Below are positions 8,707 to 15,974 of a DNA stretch of 64,000 nucleotides, in pieces (positions within the stretch are counted from its first letter, which is position 1; each line of letters opens with the position of its first letter). A program made the translations under genes and the position numbers. The notes under the pieces are model-generated. The model saw only the letters and a program-made list of their open reading frames with translations, ran no database searches and was not told the origin of the DNA. Source of the DNA: Streptomyces sp. NRRL WC-3618 (GTDB lineage Bacteria; Actinomycetota; Actinomycetes; Streptomycetales; Streptomycetaceae); contig NZ_LGDW01000348.1 in NCBI RefSeq assembly GCF_001280005.1, positions 1 through 64,000 of the forward strand, written 5' to 3'.

Positions 8707-9821
8707 CAAGCACCGTCACCGACGGCACGGCTCCGTCGGACACCGAACTGGACGACCTGCGCGAGACCGTCCGGTCGGTGTGCGCCGACGCCGGCGGCAC
8801 CGCCGCGGTACGCCGGCTGTCCGAGGAGGCGCCCGGCATCGACGCCGGTCTGTGGGACGCCCTCGGCCGGCAGGTCGGTCTCGCGGGCCTGGGCCTGCCC
8901 GAGGCGGCGGGTGGAATCGGCGGTCTCGCCGAGATCGCCGTGGTCTGCGAGGAGTTGGGCAGGACGCTGGCACCGGTACCGCTGCTGTCCTCCACCGTGC
9001 TGGCCGGGCAGGTGCTGGCCGCCTGCGGTACGGCCGACAAGGCGCTGGCCAGGCTGGCCGAGGGCACCGTGCACGCCCTCGCGGTGACCGCGCCCGACGG
9101 GACGTGGCGGTCCGACGCCGTGCCGGTGACCGTCTCCTGGCAGGGCGGTGTCCCGTCGCTGGACGGCACCGCGCCGTTCGTCCTCGACGGCGCCGACGCC
9201 GAGGCGCTGGTGGTCGCCGCGGCCGGGACCGACGGCGTCGACCTCTTCCTGGCCGACCCGCGCGAGCCCGGCGTCACGGTGCGCCGGGTGCCCACCCTGG
9301 ACCTCAGCCGGGGCCAGGCGGTGGTCACCTTCTCCGGCGCCCGGGTCCGGGCACTGACCGCCGGCGGCGAGGGGGCGGACATCGTCTCCCGCGCCCTGGA
9401 CGTGGCCCTGGTGGCGCTGGCCGCCGAGCAACTCGGCGGCGCACAAGCCGCGTTGGACATGACGGTGGCCCATGTGCGCGACCGTACCCAGTTCGGCAGG
9501 GCGATCGGCGGCTTCCAGGCCGTCAAGCACGCCTGCGCCGACATGCTCCTCCAGGTAGAGGCCGCGCGGTCGGCCGTAGTACGTGCCGTCCGGACCGACG
9601 GCTCGCCTCCGGCGCTGGCCGAGGCGGCGGCGGTGGCACAGGCGTGGTGCGGCGAGGCGTTCGTCTCCGTCGCCGCCGAGTGCGTGCAGTTCCACGGCGG
9701 GATGGGCTTCACCTGGGAGCACGACGCACACCTCTACTTCCGGCGCGCCCAGTCCGACGCGGTGCTGCTGGGCGGCGCCGCACACCATCGGGAACGGCTG
9801 GCCGGCCTGTTGGGCTGGTGA
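8703..9821 (+). CDS. Acyl-CoA dehydrogenase (short FadE type)
   Basis: This 372-residue protein overlaps the previous gene by ATGA. It has the helical N-domain (GLWDALGRQVGLAGLGLPEAAGG), a weakly conserved beta domain, and a C-domain with VRDRTQFGRAIGGFQAVKHACADM and VQFHGGMGFTWEHDAHLYFRRAQ. That form is common among actinobacterial FadE proteins that work as one subunit of a heteromer with a longer partner, as described for steroid side-chain dehydrogenases. A possible longer partner is at 31274-32509, not adjacent. It probably dehydrogenates a CoA thioester intermediate made within this operon. Confidence 0.85.
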   Translation: MTSTVTDGTAPSDTELDDLRETVRSVCADAGGTAAVRRLSEEAPGIDAGLWDALGRQVGLAGLGLPEAAGGIGGLAEIAVVCEELGRTLAPVPLLSSTVLAGQVLAACGTADKALARLAEGTVHALAVTAPDGTWRSDAVPVTVSWQGGVPSLDGTAPFVLDGADAEALVVAAAGTDGVDLFLADPREPGVTVRRVPTLDLSRGQAVVTFSGARVRALTAGGEGADIVSRALDVALVALAAEQLGGAQAALDMTVAHVRDRTQFGRAIGGFQAVKHACADMLLQVEAARSAVVRAVRTDGSPPALAEAAAVAQAWCGEAFVSVAAECVQFHGGMGFTWEHDAHLYFRRAQSDAVLLGGAAHHRERLAGLLGW

Positions 9822-9846
9822 CACAGAAGGAAGGGAGGGACGGAAC

Positions 9847-10299
9847 ATGTCCACGAGGCTGGTCGACGAGTCCCTGTTCGAGATCCAGGAGTACGGCACC
9901 GCCAGAAGGCCCGACGACGGGGAGCCGCCGCGTCTCGAGGGCGCCCGCTGCTCCGGTTGCGCAACCGTCGTCTTCCCCCGGCAGGACTCGTGCCCTCGCT
10001 GTTCGGAGGGGACGATGTCCGCACAGGTACTGCCGGTGCGCGGGCGCGTGTGGTCGTGGACGCGCCAGGCGTTCCCGCCGAAACCGCCGTACCGGACGCC
10101 CGCGGACGGCCACCTGCCCTATCACGTGGGCTATGTGGATCTCGGTGAGGTGCTGGTCGAGGCGCTGCTGACGGTTCCCCGTACGGAGATCCGGATCGGT
10201 CTGCCGGTGCGGCTGACCACGGCGCCCGCCTACCGGGAAGACAACGGGACCGACGTGGTGACCTTCGCGTTCCGTGCGGAGCGGGAGGGGGAGCGATGA
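9847..10299 (+). CDS. Zn-ribbon OB-fold (DUF35) protein
   Basis: The 150-residue protein has a rubredoxin-like zinc ribbon, Cys35-x2-Cys38 and Cys49-x2-Cys52, followed by an OB-fold (VLPVRGRVWSWTRQAF, LPYHVGYVDLGEVLVEALL). Proteins of this family bind CoA thioesters and pair with SCP2-type thiolases or with MaoC-like hydratases. Its stop overlaps the start of the thiolase gene by ATGA, matching the DUF35-thiolase pairs that form retro-aldolases in actinobacterial steroid degradation. GAAGGGAGGG upstream of the ATG at 9847 fixes the start. Confidence 0.88.
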   Translation: MSTRLVDESLFEIQEYGTARRPDDGEPPRLEGARCSGCATVVFPRQDSCPRCSEGTMSAQVLPVRGRVWSWTRQAFPPKPPYRTPADGHLPYHVGYVDLGEVLVEALLTVPRTEIRIGLPVRLTTAPAYREDNGTDVVTFAFRAEREGER

Positions 10300-11450
10300 G
10301 CCGGCGCGACGACGTGTACGTGGTCGGCTGCGGCATGCGTCCCTTCGGCCGCGACGAGAGCGTCACCGGAATGGACATGGCCGAGGGCGCGATACGCGAG
10401 GCGCTGGCCGACGCCGGCTTGGCCTGGCAGGACATCGGTTTCGCGGCCGGCGGCTCCGACGTGTCCGGCAAGCCCGACACGCTGGTGGGCCGGCTGGGCC
10501 TGACCGGCGTTCCCTTCGTCAATGTGCAGAACGGCTGCGCGACCGGTGCCTCCACCGTCCTCGCGGTGGCGAACGCGCTGCGCGCGGGCGAGGCGTCCGT
10601 GGGACTGGCGGTGGGGTTCGACAAACACGAGCGGGGCGCGTTCCATGTGTCCGCGGCCCGCTACGGCCTGGGCGACTGGTACGCCGAGACCGGCATGATG
10701 CTCACGACGCAGTTCTTCGCGCTGAAGACCCAGCGGTACCTGTACGAGCACGGGATCTCGGAACGGGCACTGGCGATGGTCGCCGCGCGGGCCTTCCGCA
10801 ACGGCTCGCACCACCCCCTGGCCTGGCGGCGCAAGCCGCTGACGGAGCAGGAGATCCTCGACTCCGCCGAGGTCAGTCCCCCGCTCACCCAGTACATGTT
10901 CTGTTCGCCCGGACAGGGCGCGGCGGCCTTGGTGCTGGCGCTCGGCGACCGTGCGTTCGACCTGTGCGAACGACCCGTCAAACTGGCGTCGTTGGCCTTC
11001 CGGACCCGCCGGTTCGGCTCGTTCGAGGTGTTCTCCCCCTGGCTGCCGCCCGGTCCGCACCACAGCCCGAGCATCGACGCCGCGGAGGCGGCCTTCCGCA
11101 CGGCGGGGGTGCGACCCGCCGACGTCCAGGTCGCCCAGTTGCAGGACACCGACAGCGGCTCGGAGCTGATCCACCTGGCGGAGACCGGCCTGTGCGGCCA
11201 CGGCGAGCAGGAGGAGCTGCTGGCCGCCGGCGCCACCGATCCCACGGGCCGGATACCGGTCAACACCGACGGCGGCTGCCTCGCCGGCGGGGAACCGGTC
11301 GGCGCCTCCGGGCTGCGCCAGTTCCACGAGGTCGTACGGCAGTTGCAGGGCCGGGCGCCGGGTGCGCAGGTTCCGGACGCTCCCCGGGTGGGCTTCACCC
11401 ATGTGTACGGGGCGCCCGGGATCAGCGCGTGCTCGGTCCTGACGGTATGA
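10296..11450 (+). CDS. SCP2/Ltp-type thiolase, probable retro-aldolase subunit
   Basis: The 384-residue protein belongs to the thiolase superfamily. The nucleophile region is QNGCATGAST with Cys81, and the C-terminal blocks are NTDGGCLAGGEPVGASGLRQ and HVYGAPGISACSVLTV, the pattern of lipid-transfer-protein-like thiolases. The HP of the usual GGHPIGASG loop is replaced by GGEPVGASG. These enzymes often catalyse retro-aldol cleavage of beta-hydroxyacyl-CoA instead of CoA-dependent thiolysis when paired with a DUF35 protein, as encoded directly upstream with a 4-base overlap. A carbon-carbon cleavage step in the island is therefore the best assignment. Confidence 0.85.
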   Translation: MSRRDDVYVVGCGMRPFGRDESVTGMDMAEGAIREALADAGLAWQDIGFAAGGSDVSGKPDTLVGRLGLTGVPFVNVQNGCATGASTVLAVANALRAGEASVGLAVGFDKHERGAFHVSAARYGLGDWYAETGMMLTTQFFALKTQRYLYEHGISERALAMVAARAFRNGSHHPLAWRRKPLTEQEILDSAEVSPPLTQYMFCSPGQGAAALVLALGDRAFDLCERPVKLASLAFRTRRFGSFEVFSPWLPPGPHHSPSIDAAEAAFRTAGVRPADVQVAQLQDTDSGSELIHLAETGLCGHGEQEELLAAGATDPTGRIPVNTDGGCLAGGEPVGASGLRQFHEVVRQLQGRAPGAQVPDAPRVGFTHVYGAPGISACSVLTV

Positions 11451-11466
11451 GGGGCGGAGGCGAGCC

Positions 11467-11592
11467 GTGCGGCACGGTGACAGAACCGCGCTGGTGACGG
11501 GCGGGGCGAGCGGAATCGGCCTGGAGATCGGCCGGCAGCTCGCGGAGCGGGGTCTTCAGCCTGGTCGGGGCGCGCACGCACGGGGGCTGACC
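11467..11592 (+). pseudogene. Short-chain dehydrogenase stub (5' remnant)
   Basis: Seventeen bases after the thiolase stop, a GTG begins RTALVTGGASGIGLEIGRQLAERG, the unmistakable NAD(P)-binding start of a short-chain dehydrogenase. After about 30 residues the similarity ends abruptly in every frame and no YxxxK site follows before the TetR gene on the other strand. The end given here is approximate. It looks like the 5' end of an operon gene whose remainder was lost when the regulator region was joined. The remaining 11593-11780 shows nothing recognisable. Confidence 0.6.
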
Positions 11593-11780
11593 GGCGGGAT
11601 CGACGTCCTGGTACGCGCCAGGCGCCGGCTCGACCCGCAGGGGCATGGGCGGCCCGGCCGCCCCGCGCGGGCCGGAGGAGGGTGCCGACACCCCGTTCTG
11701 GCCGGCGGCTCCGCCCGAGGCGACGGGAACCGGCGGGCGGACTGTTCGCCGACCGCGGGCCACTGCCCTGGTGAACCGCC

Positions 11781-12467
11781 TCAGGTCCGTGACGTGGCCG
11801 GCTTCTTCGGCTGCGTGGGCTGCGTCGTCGGCTCCTGCTCGGTGGCGACGATGCGCAGTGCCAGTTCCCTGACCGCCTCCAGCACGGACCGGGAGGGCAG
11901 TTGGGACAGCGGTCCGCCCTCCGCCCGCAGCGCGGTGACGAGCATCGTCGTACTGATCAGTGTGCGGACCGCGAGCGCCTGTGCCGCGTGCCTCGCCTTC
12001 GCCGCCCGGGGGCTGCGGGTGGTGCCCTCGGGCAGATAGTCGTAGCCGCGCTGGATGTGGCGCTGCTCGAACTCGTCCCGCAGCACCTTGACGCTGCCGT
12101 TGGCGGAGGCCACCTGGACCTGGTAGAGCCGGGCCTCGTCCGGGTTCTGTTCCACCCACTCCCACACGGCGTCGATGACGCGGACCAGGCCCTCCGCGTC
12201 ACCCGGCTCGGACTCCGGCCTGGCCGCCTCCACGACCGCGTTGAGCTGGTCGAAGACCCGGCGCATGGCGAGTTCGAGCAGTTCCTCCTTGCCGTCGAAG
12301 TGGTAGTAGACGGCGGTGGGCACCACCTGGGCCTCGTCGGCGATGTCCTGGATGCTGGTCTCCGCGAAGCCGCTGCGGCCGAACACCCGCACGGCGGCGG
12401 TGATGATGTGCAGCCGCCGCGAGGGTCGGTGGGCGGGCTGCTTGCCGTTCTTCGTGGTGGCCATCAT
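11781..12467 (-). CDS. TetR/AcrR family transcriptional regulator
   Basis: The 228-residue protein has a TetR helix-turn-helix (RRLHIITAAVRVFGRSGFAETSIQDIADEAQVVPTAVYYHFDGKEELL) in its first 70 residues and an all-helical ligand domain behind it. CAGGGAG lies 7 bases before the first of two adjacent ATG codons (12467, 12464), so longer N-terminal versions are unlikely. The upstream region holds the palindrome ACTGATCAGT at 12513-12522, a natural autoregulatory site. It diverges from a second TetR gene. Its likely targets are the neighbouring catabolic operons; this is context, not proof. Confidence 0.88.
   Translation of the reverse strand: MMATTKNGKQPAHRPSRRLHIITAAVRVFGRSGFAETSIQDIADEAQVVPTAVYYHFDGKEELLELAMRRVFDQLNAVVEAARPESEPGDAEGLVRVIDAVWEWVEQNPDEARLYQVQVASANGSVKVLRDEFEQRHIQRGYDYLPEGTTRSPRAAKARHAAQALAVRTLISTTMLVTALRAEGGPLSQLPSRSVLEAVRELALRIVATEQEPTTQPTQPKKPATSRT
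11950..11963. promoter_or_regulatory. Second copy of the GTACTGATCAGTGT element inside the TetR gene
   Basis: The 14 bases GTACTGATCAGTGT recur exactly as at 12511-12524, and the preceding C also matches. The two copies are 561 bp apart, one inside the minus-strand TetR gene and one just upstream of it. Both contain the perfect palindrome ACTGATCAGT. Chance is possible, but two identical palindromic sites could support DNA looping. Confidence 0.35.
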
Positions 12468-12510
12468 GCTCCCTGCCGGCTGGCGTGAACCCCGTGTCCG
12501 TGGGCCCTGC

Positions 12511-12524
12511 GTACTGATCAGTGT
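12511..12524. promoter_or_regulatory. Palindromic candidate operator ACTGATCAGT upstream of TetR gene
   Basis: A perfect 10-bp palindrome (12513-12522) sits about 45 bases upstream of the TetR start at 12467. That position would block its promoter. The flanking bases extend the near-symmetry to TACTGATCAGTGTA. Confidence 0.45.
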
Positions 12525-12595
12525 ATCCAGTAACTCCGACCGTCCATCCGCGTAATTCCTGCTGCGTATGGCCTCCGGGGCACCGGGATCCCGGC

Positions 12596-12609
12596 ATACT
12601 TGACAGTAT
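12596..12609. promoter_or_regulatory. ATACT-N4-AGTAT inverted repeat over the TetR start codon
   Basis: ATACTTGACAGTAT is a perfect inverted repeat with a 4-base spacer and overlaps the ATG at 12608. CATACT, about 10 bases before the ATG, resembles a -10 hexamer. The message would then be leaderless or nearly so, and a bound repressor would cover the promoter and start. Confidence 0.45.
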
Positions 12610-13228
12610 GACGACATCCGGATCCGGAACCCGCGCCGCTCATCGCCCTTCGCGCAAGCAGTGGGTGATCGAGGCCGCCACGGAGCTGTTCGCCACGCAG
12701 CCGCCGGACGAGGTGACGGTGGCCGACATCGCCGCGCGTGCCGAGATGACGTCGGCGGCGGTCTACTACCACTTCTCCTCCAAGGACCAGGTCCTGGCGG
12801 AGGCCATGCGGGCGTTCGCCGCCGCGCTGCGCGAGCAGTTGCAGGCGATCACGGAGGCCCACGAGCCGGGCTCGGACATCGGAGCGTCCGTCACCGCGCT
12901 GCTGGCCTGGATGGGCGAGCACCGGTCGGCCGCCACCGTGTTCTTCGTGTCGTCGGCCGGGATGAGCCAGGACGCGGAGGCGCTGCGCCAGCAGAGCCGT
13001 ACGGAGCTGCTGGAGGAGCTGGTGCGGTTGATCCGTAAAGCCCGGGGGGCGGCATCCGACGCCGAGGCGGCGGTGGTGGGCCTGGGGCTGCTGGCCCTGC
13101 TGGAGACCGCGGCGATCTCGCAGGTGCGGGGCGACGACGTCTACCGGTCGCTGGGGCACCGCTCCTTCGTCCGCGAGATCGGCGATCTCGCGGAGCGGAT
13201 CGCGGCCCCGGCCACACAGGCCTCGTAG
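12608..13228 (+). CDS. TetR family transcriptional regulator
   Basis: The 206-residue protein starts with a basic tail and a TetR helix-turn-helix (KQWVIEAATELFATQPPDEVTVADIAARAEMTSAAVYYHFSSKDQVLAEAM). A helical effector domain follows. The chosen ATG has no ribosome binding site but lies just downstream of a -10-like CATACT, so a leaderless transcript is likely, which is common in Streptomyces. Its gene end is 26 bases from the end of the E2 gene on the other strand. It is a candidate repressor of one side of the island. Confidence 0.87.
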   Translation: MTTSGSGTRAAHRPSRKQWVIEAATELFATQPPDEVTVADIAARAEMTSAAVYYHFSSKDQVLAEAMRAFAAALREQLQAITEAHEPGSDIGASVTALLAWMGEHRSAATVFFVSSAGMSQDAEALRQQSRTELLEELVRLIRKARGAASDAEAAVVGLGLLALLETAAISQVRGDDVYRSLGHRSFVREIGDLAERIAAPATQAS

Positions 13229-13254
13229 ACCTCATAGACCTCATCGGTCGCGGT

Positions 13255-14934
13255 TCACACCAGCAGGCGGAGGGGTTTGCTCAGCAACTCACCGACCGTG
13301 CGCAGGTATTCGGCGGCGGGTGCACCGTCGACGGCACGGTGGTCGAAGGTGAGGCTCAGGGTGAGCACCCGTGTCCGCAGCGGTCGGTCGTCCACCCACT
13401 CGACGCCGTCCCTGAGCCTGCCCACCCCGAGGATCGCGACATTGCCGGGGTTGACCACCGGGGTGAAGAAGTCGACGCCGTATCCGCCGAGCGAGGTGAC
13501 GGTGAAGGTGGCCCCTTCCAGTTGGGTGGGGGAGATCCGGCCCTCGCGCGCGGCCTGGGCCAGCGCCTTCGACCTGCGGGCGATCTCGGGCAGCGGCAGG
13601 GCAACCGCGTCCTCGATCACGGGGACCATGAGGCCGCCCGGAACGGCCACCGCGAATCCCAGGTGGACGTCCTCGAGCAGATGGACGCCGTCCTCGCGCA
13701 CCGTCGCGTTGAGCAGTGGGTGCTCGCGCAGGGCCAGGGCGGCGGCCTTCAGCAGGAAGTCGTTGAAGCTCGGCACCGGCAGGTCGCTGTCGGCCCATTC
13801 CTCCTTGAGACGGTCCCGCAGCGAGACGACGGCGTCCAGCCGCACCTCGTAGCCGTGCGTCAGCTGGGCCATCTCCTGGAGGCTGGCGTGCATCCTGCGG
13901 GCGATGGTGCCGCGCATCCCGGTGAGCGGGATGACGTCGCCGGGCTGAGGAGCAGCCGCGGGACGACGGACAGGCGCCGGGGTGACGGCGTCGAGGTCGG
14001 AGCGGCGGATGCGGCCGCCGGGCCCGGTGCCGTTGATGCCGGAGAGGTCGATACCCCGTTCCTTCGCCAGCTTGCGGACCAGCGGCGAGGTGCCGGTACC
14101 TGTGCCGCCCGGCGGGACCGGCACTACGAGGTCGCCGGAGGCCACGTCGGGCAGGGCAGCGAGGAACTCCTCCACGTCCTCGGAGACGATCCGGCCACCT
14201 GGCCCCGTCCCGCGTACGGCGGTGAGGTCGACGTCGCCGGCCACGGCGACGCGCCGGGCGTTCGGGGAGGACAGCAGGCGGCCACCGTGGCCGTTGACGG
14301 AGGGCGCCGAGGAGGCAGCGCCGGTGCCGGGGCCCGCACCGACGCGGGTGAGGGCCGACGGGGCGCCCGTACCCGCAGCGCCGCCGAGGCCAGGCACGGC
14401 ACCCGCACCCGCACCCGCACCCGCACCCGCACCCGCACCCGCACCGCCAACGTCGGCGGGCAGCGCGCCCAGACCCGCGAGGCCACCGTCCGGGCCGGGC
14501 ACAGCGGCCCCGCCGCCACCACCGCCCAGGCCAGGTACGCCGGTCGCACCCGCGCCACCGGCGGGCCGCGCGCCCAGCTTCGGGTTCGGGTCCGCAGGAT
14601 CGGCGTCCAGGGCGGATCCGGCGGCCGTTTCCGTGCCGGCCCCCGTTCCGGTCGGTGCCGGGGCGCCCGCAGCCCCCGGAAGGTGCTCGCCTTCGGCCAG
14701 CAGCCAGCCGATGAGTGCCCCGGCCGGCACGGTGGCTCCCGCCGGGACCACCGGGTGGAACAGTCCCCCGGCCTCCGCCTCGACGTCCACGTCGACCTTG
14801 TCGGTGGCCAGCCGCAGGAGTGCGTCGCCCTCGGCGACGGCCGCCCCGGTGGGCACCAGCCATTCGTCGATCGTGCCTTCCTGCATGGTCAGGCCGATCT
14901 TCGGCAGCAGAATCTCGACCGCCACGTCGGTCAC
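13255..14934 (-). CDS. 2-oxoacid dehydrogenase E2 (dihydrolipoyl acyltransferase) with two E3-binding domains
   Basis: The GTG at 14934 overlaps the E1beta stop (GTGA), giving 559 residues. Domain order is one lipoyl domain (1-80, lipoyl Lys46 in ATDKVDV), a long Ala/Gly/Pro linker (about 85-215), a first peripheral-subunit-binding domain (about 221-258, SPNARRVA...GTGPGGRIVSEDV), a second (about 283-317, SPLVRKLAKERGIDLSGINGTGPGGRI), and the catalytic acyltransferase domain ending with FDHRAVDG (His532, Asp536). Two tandem binding domains behind a single lipoyl domain are unusual. It moves the acyl group from E1 to CoA. No E3 gene is present, so a housekeeping lipoamide dehydrogenase would be used. 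Confidence 0.92.
   Translation of the reverse strand: MTDVAVEILLPKIGLTMQEGTIDEWLVPTGAAVAEGDALLRLATDKVDVDVEAEAGGLFHPVVPAGATVPAGALIGWLLAEGEHLPGAAGAPAPTGTGAGTETAAGSALDADPADPNPKLGARPAGGAGATGVPGLGGGGGGAAVPGPDGGLAGLGALPADVGGAGAGAGAGAGAGAGAVPGLGGAAGTGAPSALTRVGAGPGTGAASSAPSVNGHGGRLLSSPNARRVAVAGDVDLTAVRGTGPGGRIVSEDVEEFLAALPDVASGDLVVPVPPGGTGTGTSPLVRKLAKERGIDLSGINGTGPGGRIRRSDLDAVTPAPVRRPAAAPQPGDVIPLTGMRGTIARRMHASLQEMAQLTHGYEVRLDAVVSLRDRLKEEWADSDLPVPSFNDFLLKAAALALREHPLLNATVREDGVHLLEDVHLGFAVAVPGGLMVPVIEDAVALPLPEIARRSKALAQAAREGRISPTQLEGATFTVTSLGGYGVDFFTPVVNPGNVAILGVGRLRDGVEWVDDRPLRTRVLTLSLTFDHRAVDGAPAAEYLRTVGELLSKPLRLLV
14401..14442. repeat. Seven tandem ACCCGC hexamers within the E2 linker
   Basis: Seven exact copies of ACCCGC follow one another and encode, on the minus strand, the GAGAGAG stretch of the E2 linker. 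Hexamer gain or loss would change linker length in frame, so this is a likely length-variable site between strains. Confidence 0.85.
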
Positions 14935-15974
14935 GACCTTTCGAGGAGACGCCGGCAGCCCTGGGCGATACGGGCGCGATCGGGCACGTACGCCTTCTCC
15001 AGGACGGGAGAGAAGGGCACCGGGGAGAAGGGGGCGCCGATGCGCAGGACGGGCGCGTCGAGGTAGTCGAAGACGACGTCCTGGATCTGGGCGGCGATCT
15101 CCGCTCCCAGCCCGCCGAAGGTGACCGCCTCGTGCACCACGAGCACCCGGTTGGTGCGGCGGACGGAGGCGAACATCGTCTCGGTGTCCAGGGGTTGCAC
15201 GGTGCGGGGGTCGATCACCTCGATCTCCACGCCCTCGGCGGCGAGTTCCTCCGCCGCCGCGAGGGCCTCCCCCACCATGCGGCCGAGGGCGATCACGGTG
15301 ACATCGGAGCCGTGCCGGGCCGTGTGCGCCTGCCCGAGCGGGATGCCGTAGATCTCCTCGGGCACCTCGCTGGTGCTGCCGAGCAGGACCTTGTTGAGCA
15401 TGACGACGACCGGGTTGTTGTCCCGGATGGCGGAGACGGTCAGGCCCTTGGCGGTGTACGCGTCGCTCGGCATCACCACCTTGAGGCCGGGCACATGGGC
15501 CAGCCAGGCCTCCAGGCTCTGGCTGTGCTGGGCCGCGGCGCCGAGGCCCGCGCCGGAGGCGGTGGTGATGGTGAGCGGCACGGACAACCCGCCGCCGAAC
15601 ATGTACTTCATCTTGGCCGCCTGGTTGACGATCTGGTCGAGGCAGACACCGATGAAGTCCATGAACATCAGGTCGACGACGGGTCGCAGACCCCGCGCGG
15701 CGGCTCCCACGCCGAGGCCGACCAGGGCGGCTTCGGAGATCGGGGTGTCGATCATGCGTCGGGGGCCGAACTCTTCGAGCAGGTTGTCGAACATGCGGAA
15801 CACTCCGCCGTATCCGGCGACGTCCTCGCCGGCGACGAAGACGTTCTCGTCCTCGCGCATGGCCTGCGCGAGACCCTCGTTGAAGGCCTTGACGTAGCTG
15901 AGTCTGCGCGCGGCGGGCACGGCGGCGACAGCGGGTGCTTCGGTGGACGTGGTCATGGCAGTCATGGCGGTCAT
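14931..15974 (-). CDS. 2-oxoacid dehydrogenase E1 beta subunit (TPP-dependent)
   Basis: The 347-residue protein is the pyrimidine-binding half of an alpha2beta2 E1: GEDVAGYGGVFRMFDNLLEEFGPRRMIDTPISEAALVGLGVGAAARGLRPVVDLMFMDF, then the transketolase C-domain (VIALGRMV, EVIDPRTVQPLD, HEAVTFGGLGAEIAAQIQ). The ATG at 15974 overlaps the E1alpha stop (ATGA); in-frame ATGs at 15965 and 15956 cannot be excluded. The sequence style resembles acetoin and pyruvate dehydrogenase E1beta more than branched-chain E1beta. It works with the adjacent E1alpha and E2. Confidence 0.9.
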   Translation of the reverse strand: MTAMTAMTTSTEAPAVAAVPAARRLSYVKAFNEGLAQAMREDENVFVAGEDVAGYGGVFRMFDNLLEEFGPRRMIDTPISEAALVGLGVGAAARGLRPVVDLMFMDFIGVCLDQIVNQAAKMKYMFGGGLSVPLTITTASGAGLGAAAQHSQSLEAWLAHVPGLKVVMPSDAYTAKGLTVSAIRDNNPVVVMLNKVLLGSTSEVPEEIYGIPLGQAHTARHGSDVTVIALGRMVGEALAAAEELAAEGVEIEVIDPRTVQPLDTETMFASVRRTNRVLVVHEAVTFGGLGAEIAAQIQDVVFDYLDAPVLRIGAPFSPVPFSPVLEKAYVPDRARIAQGCRRLLERS

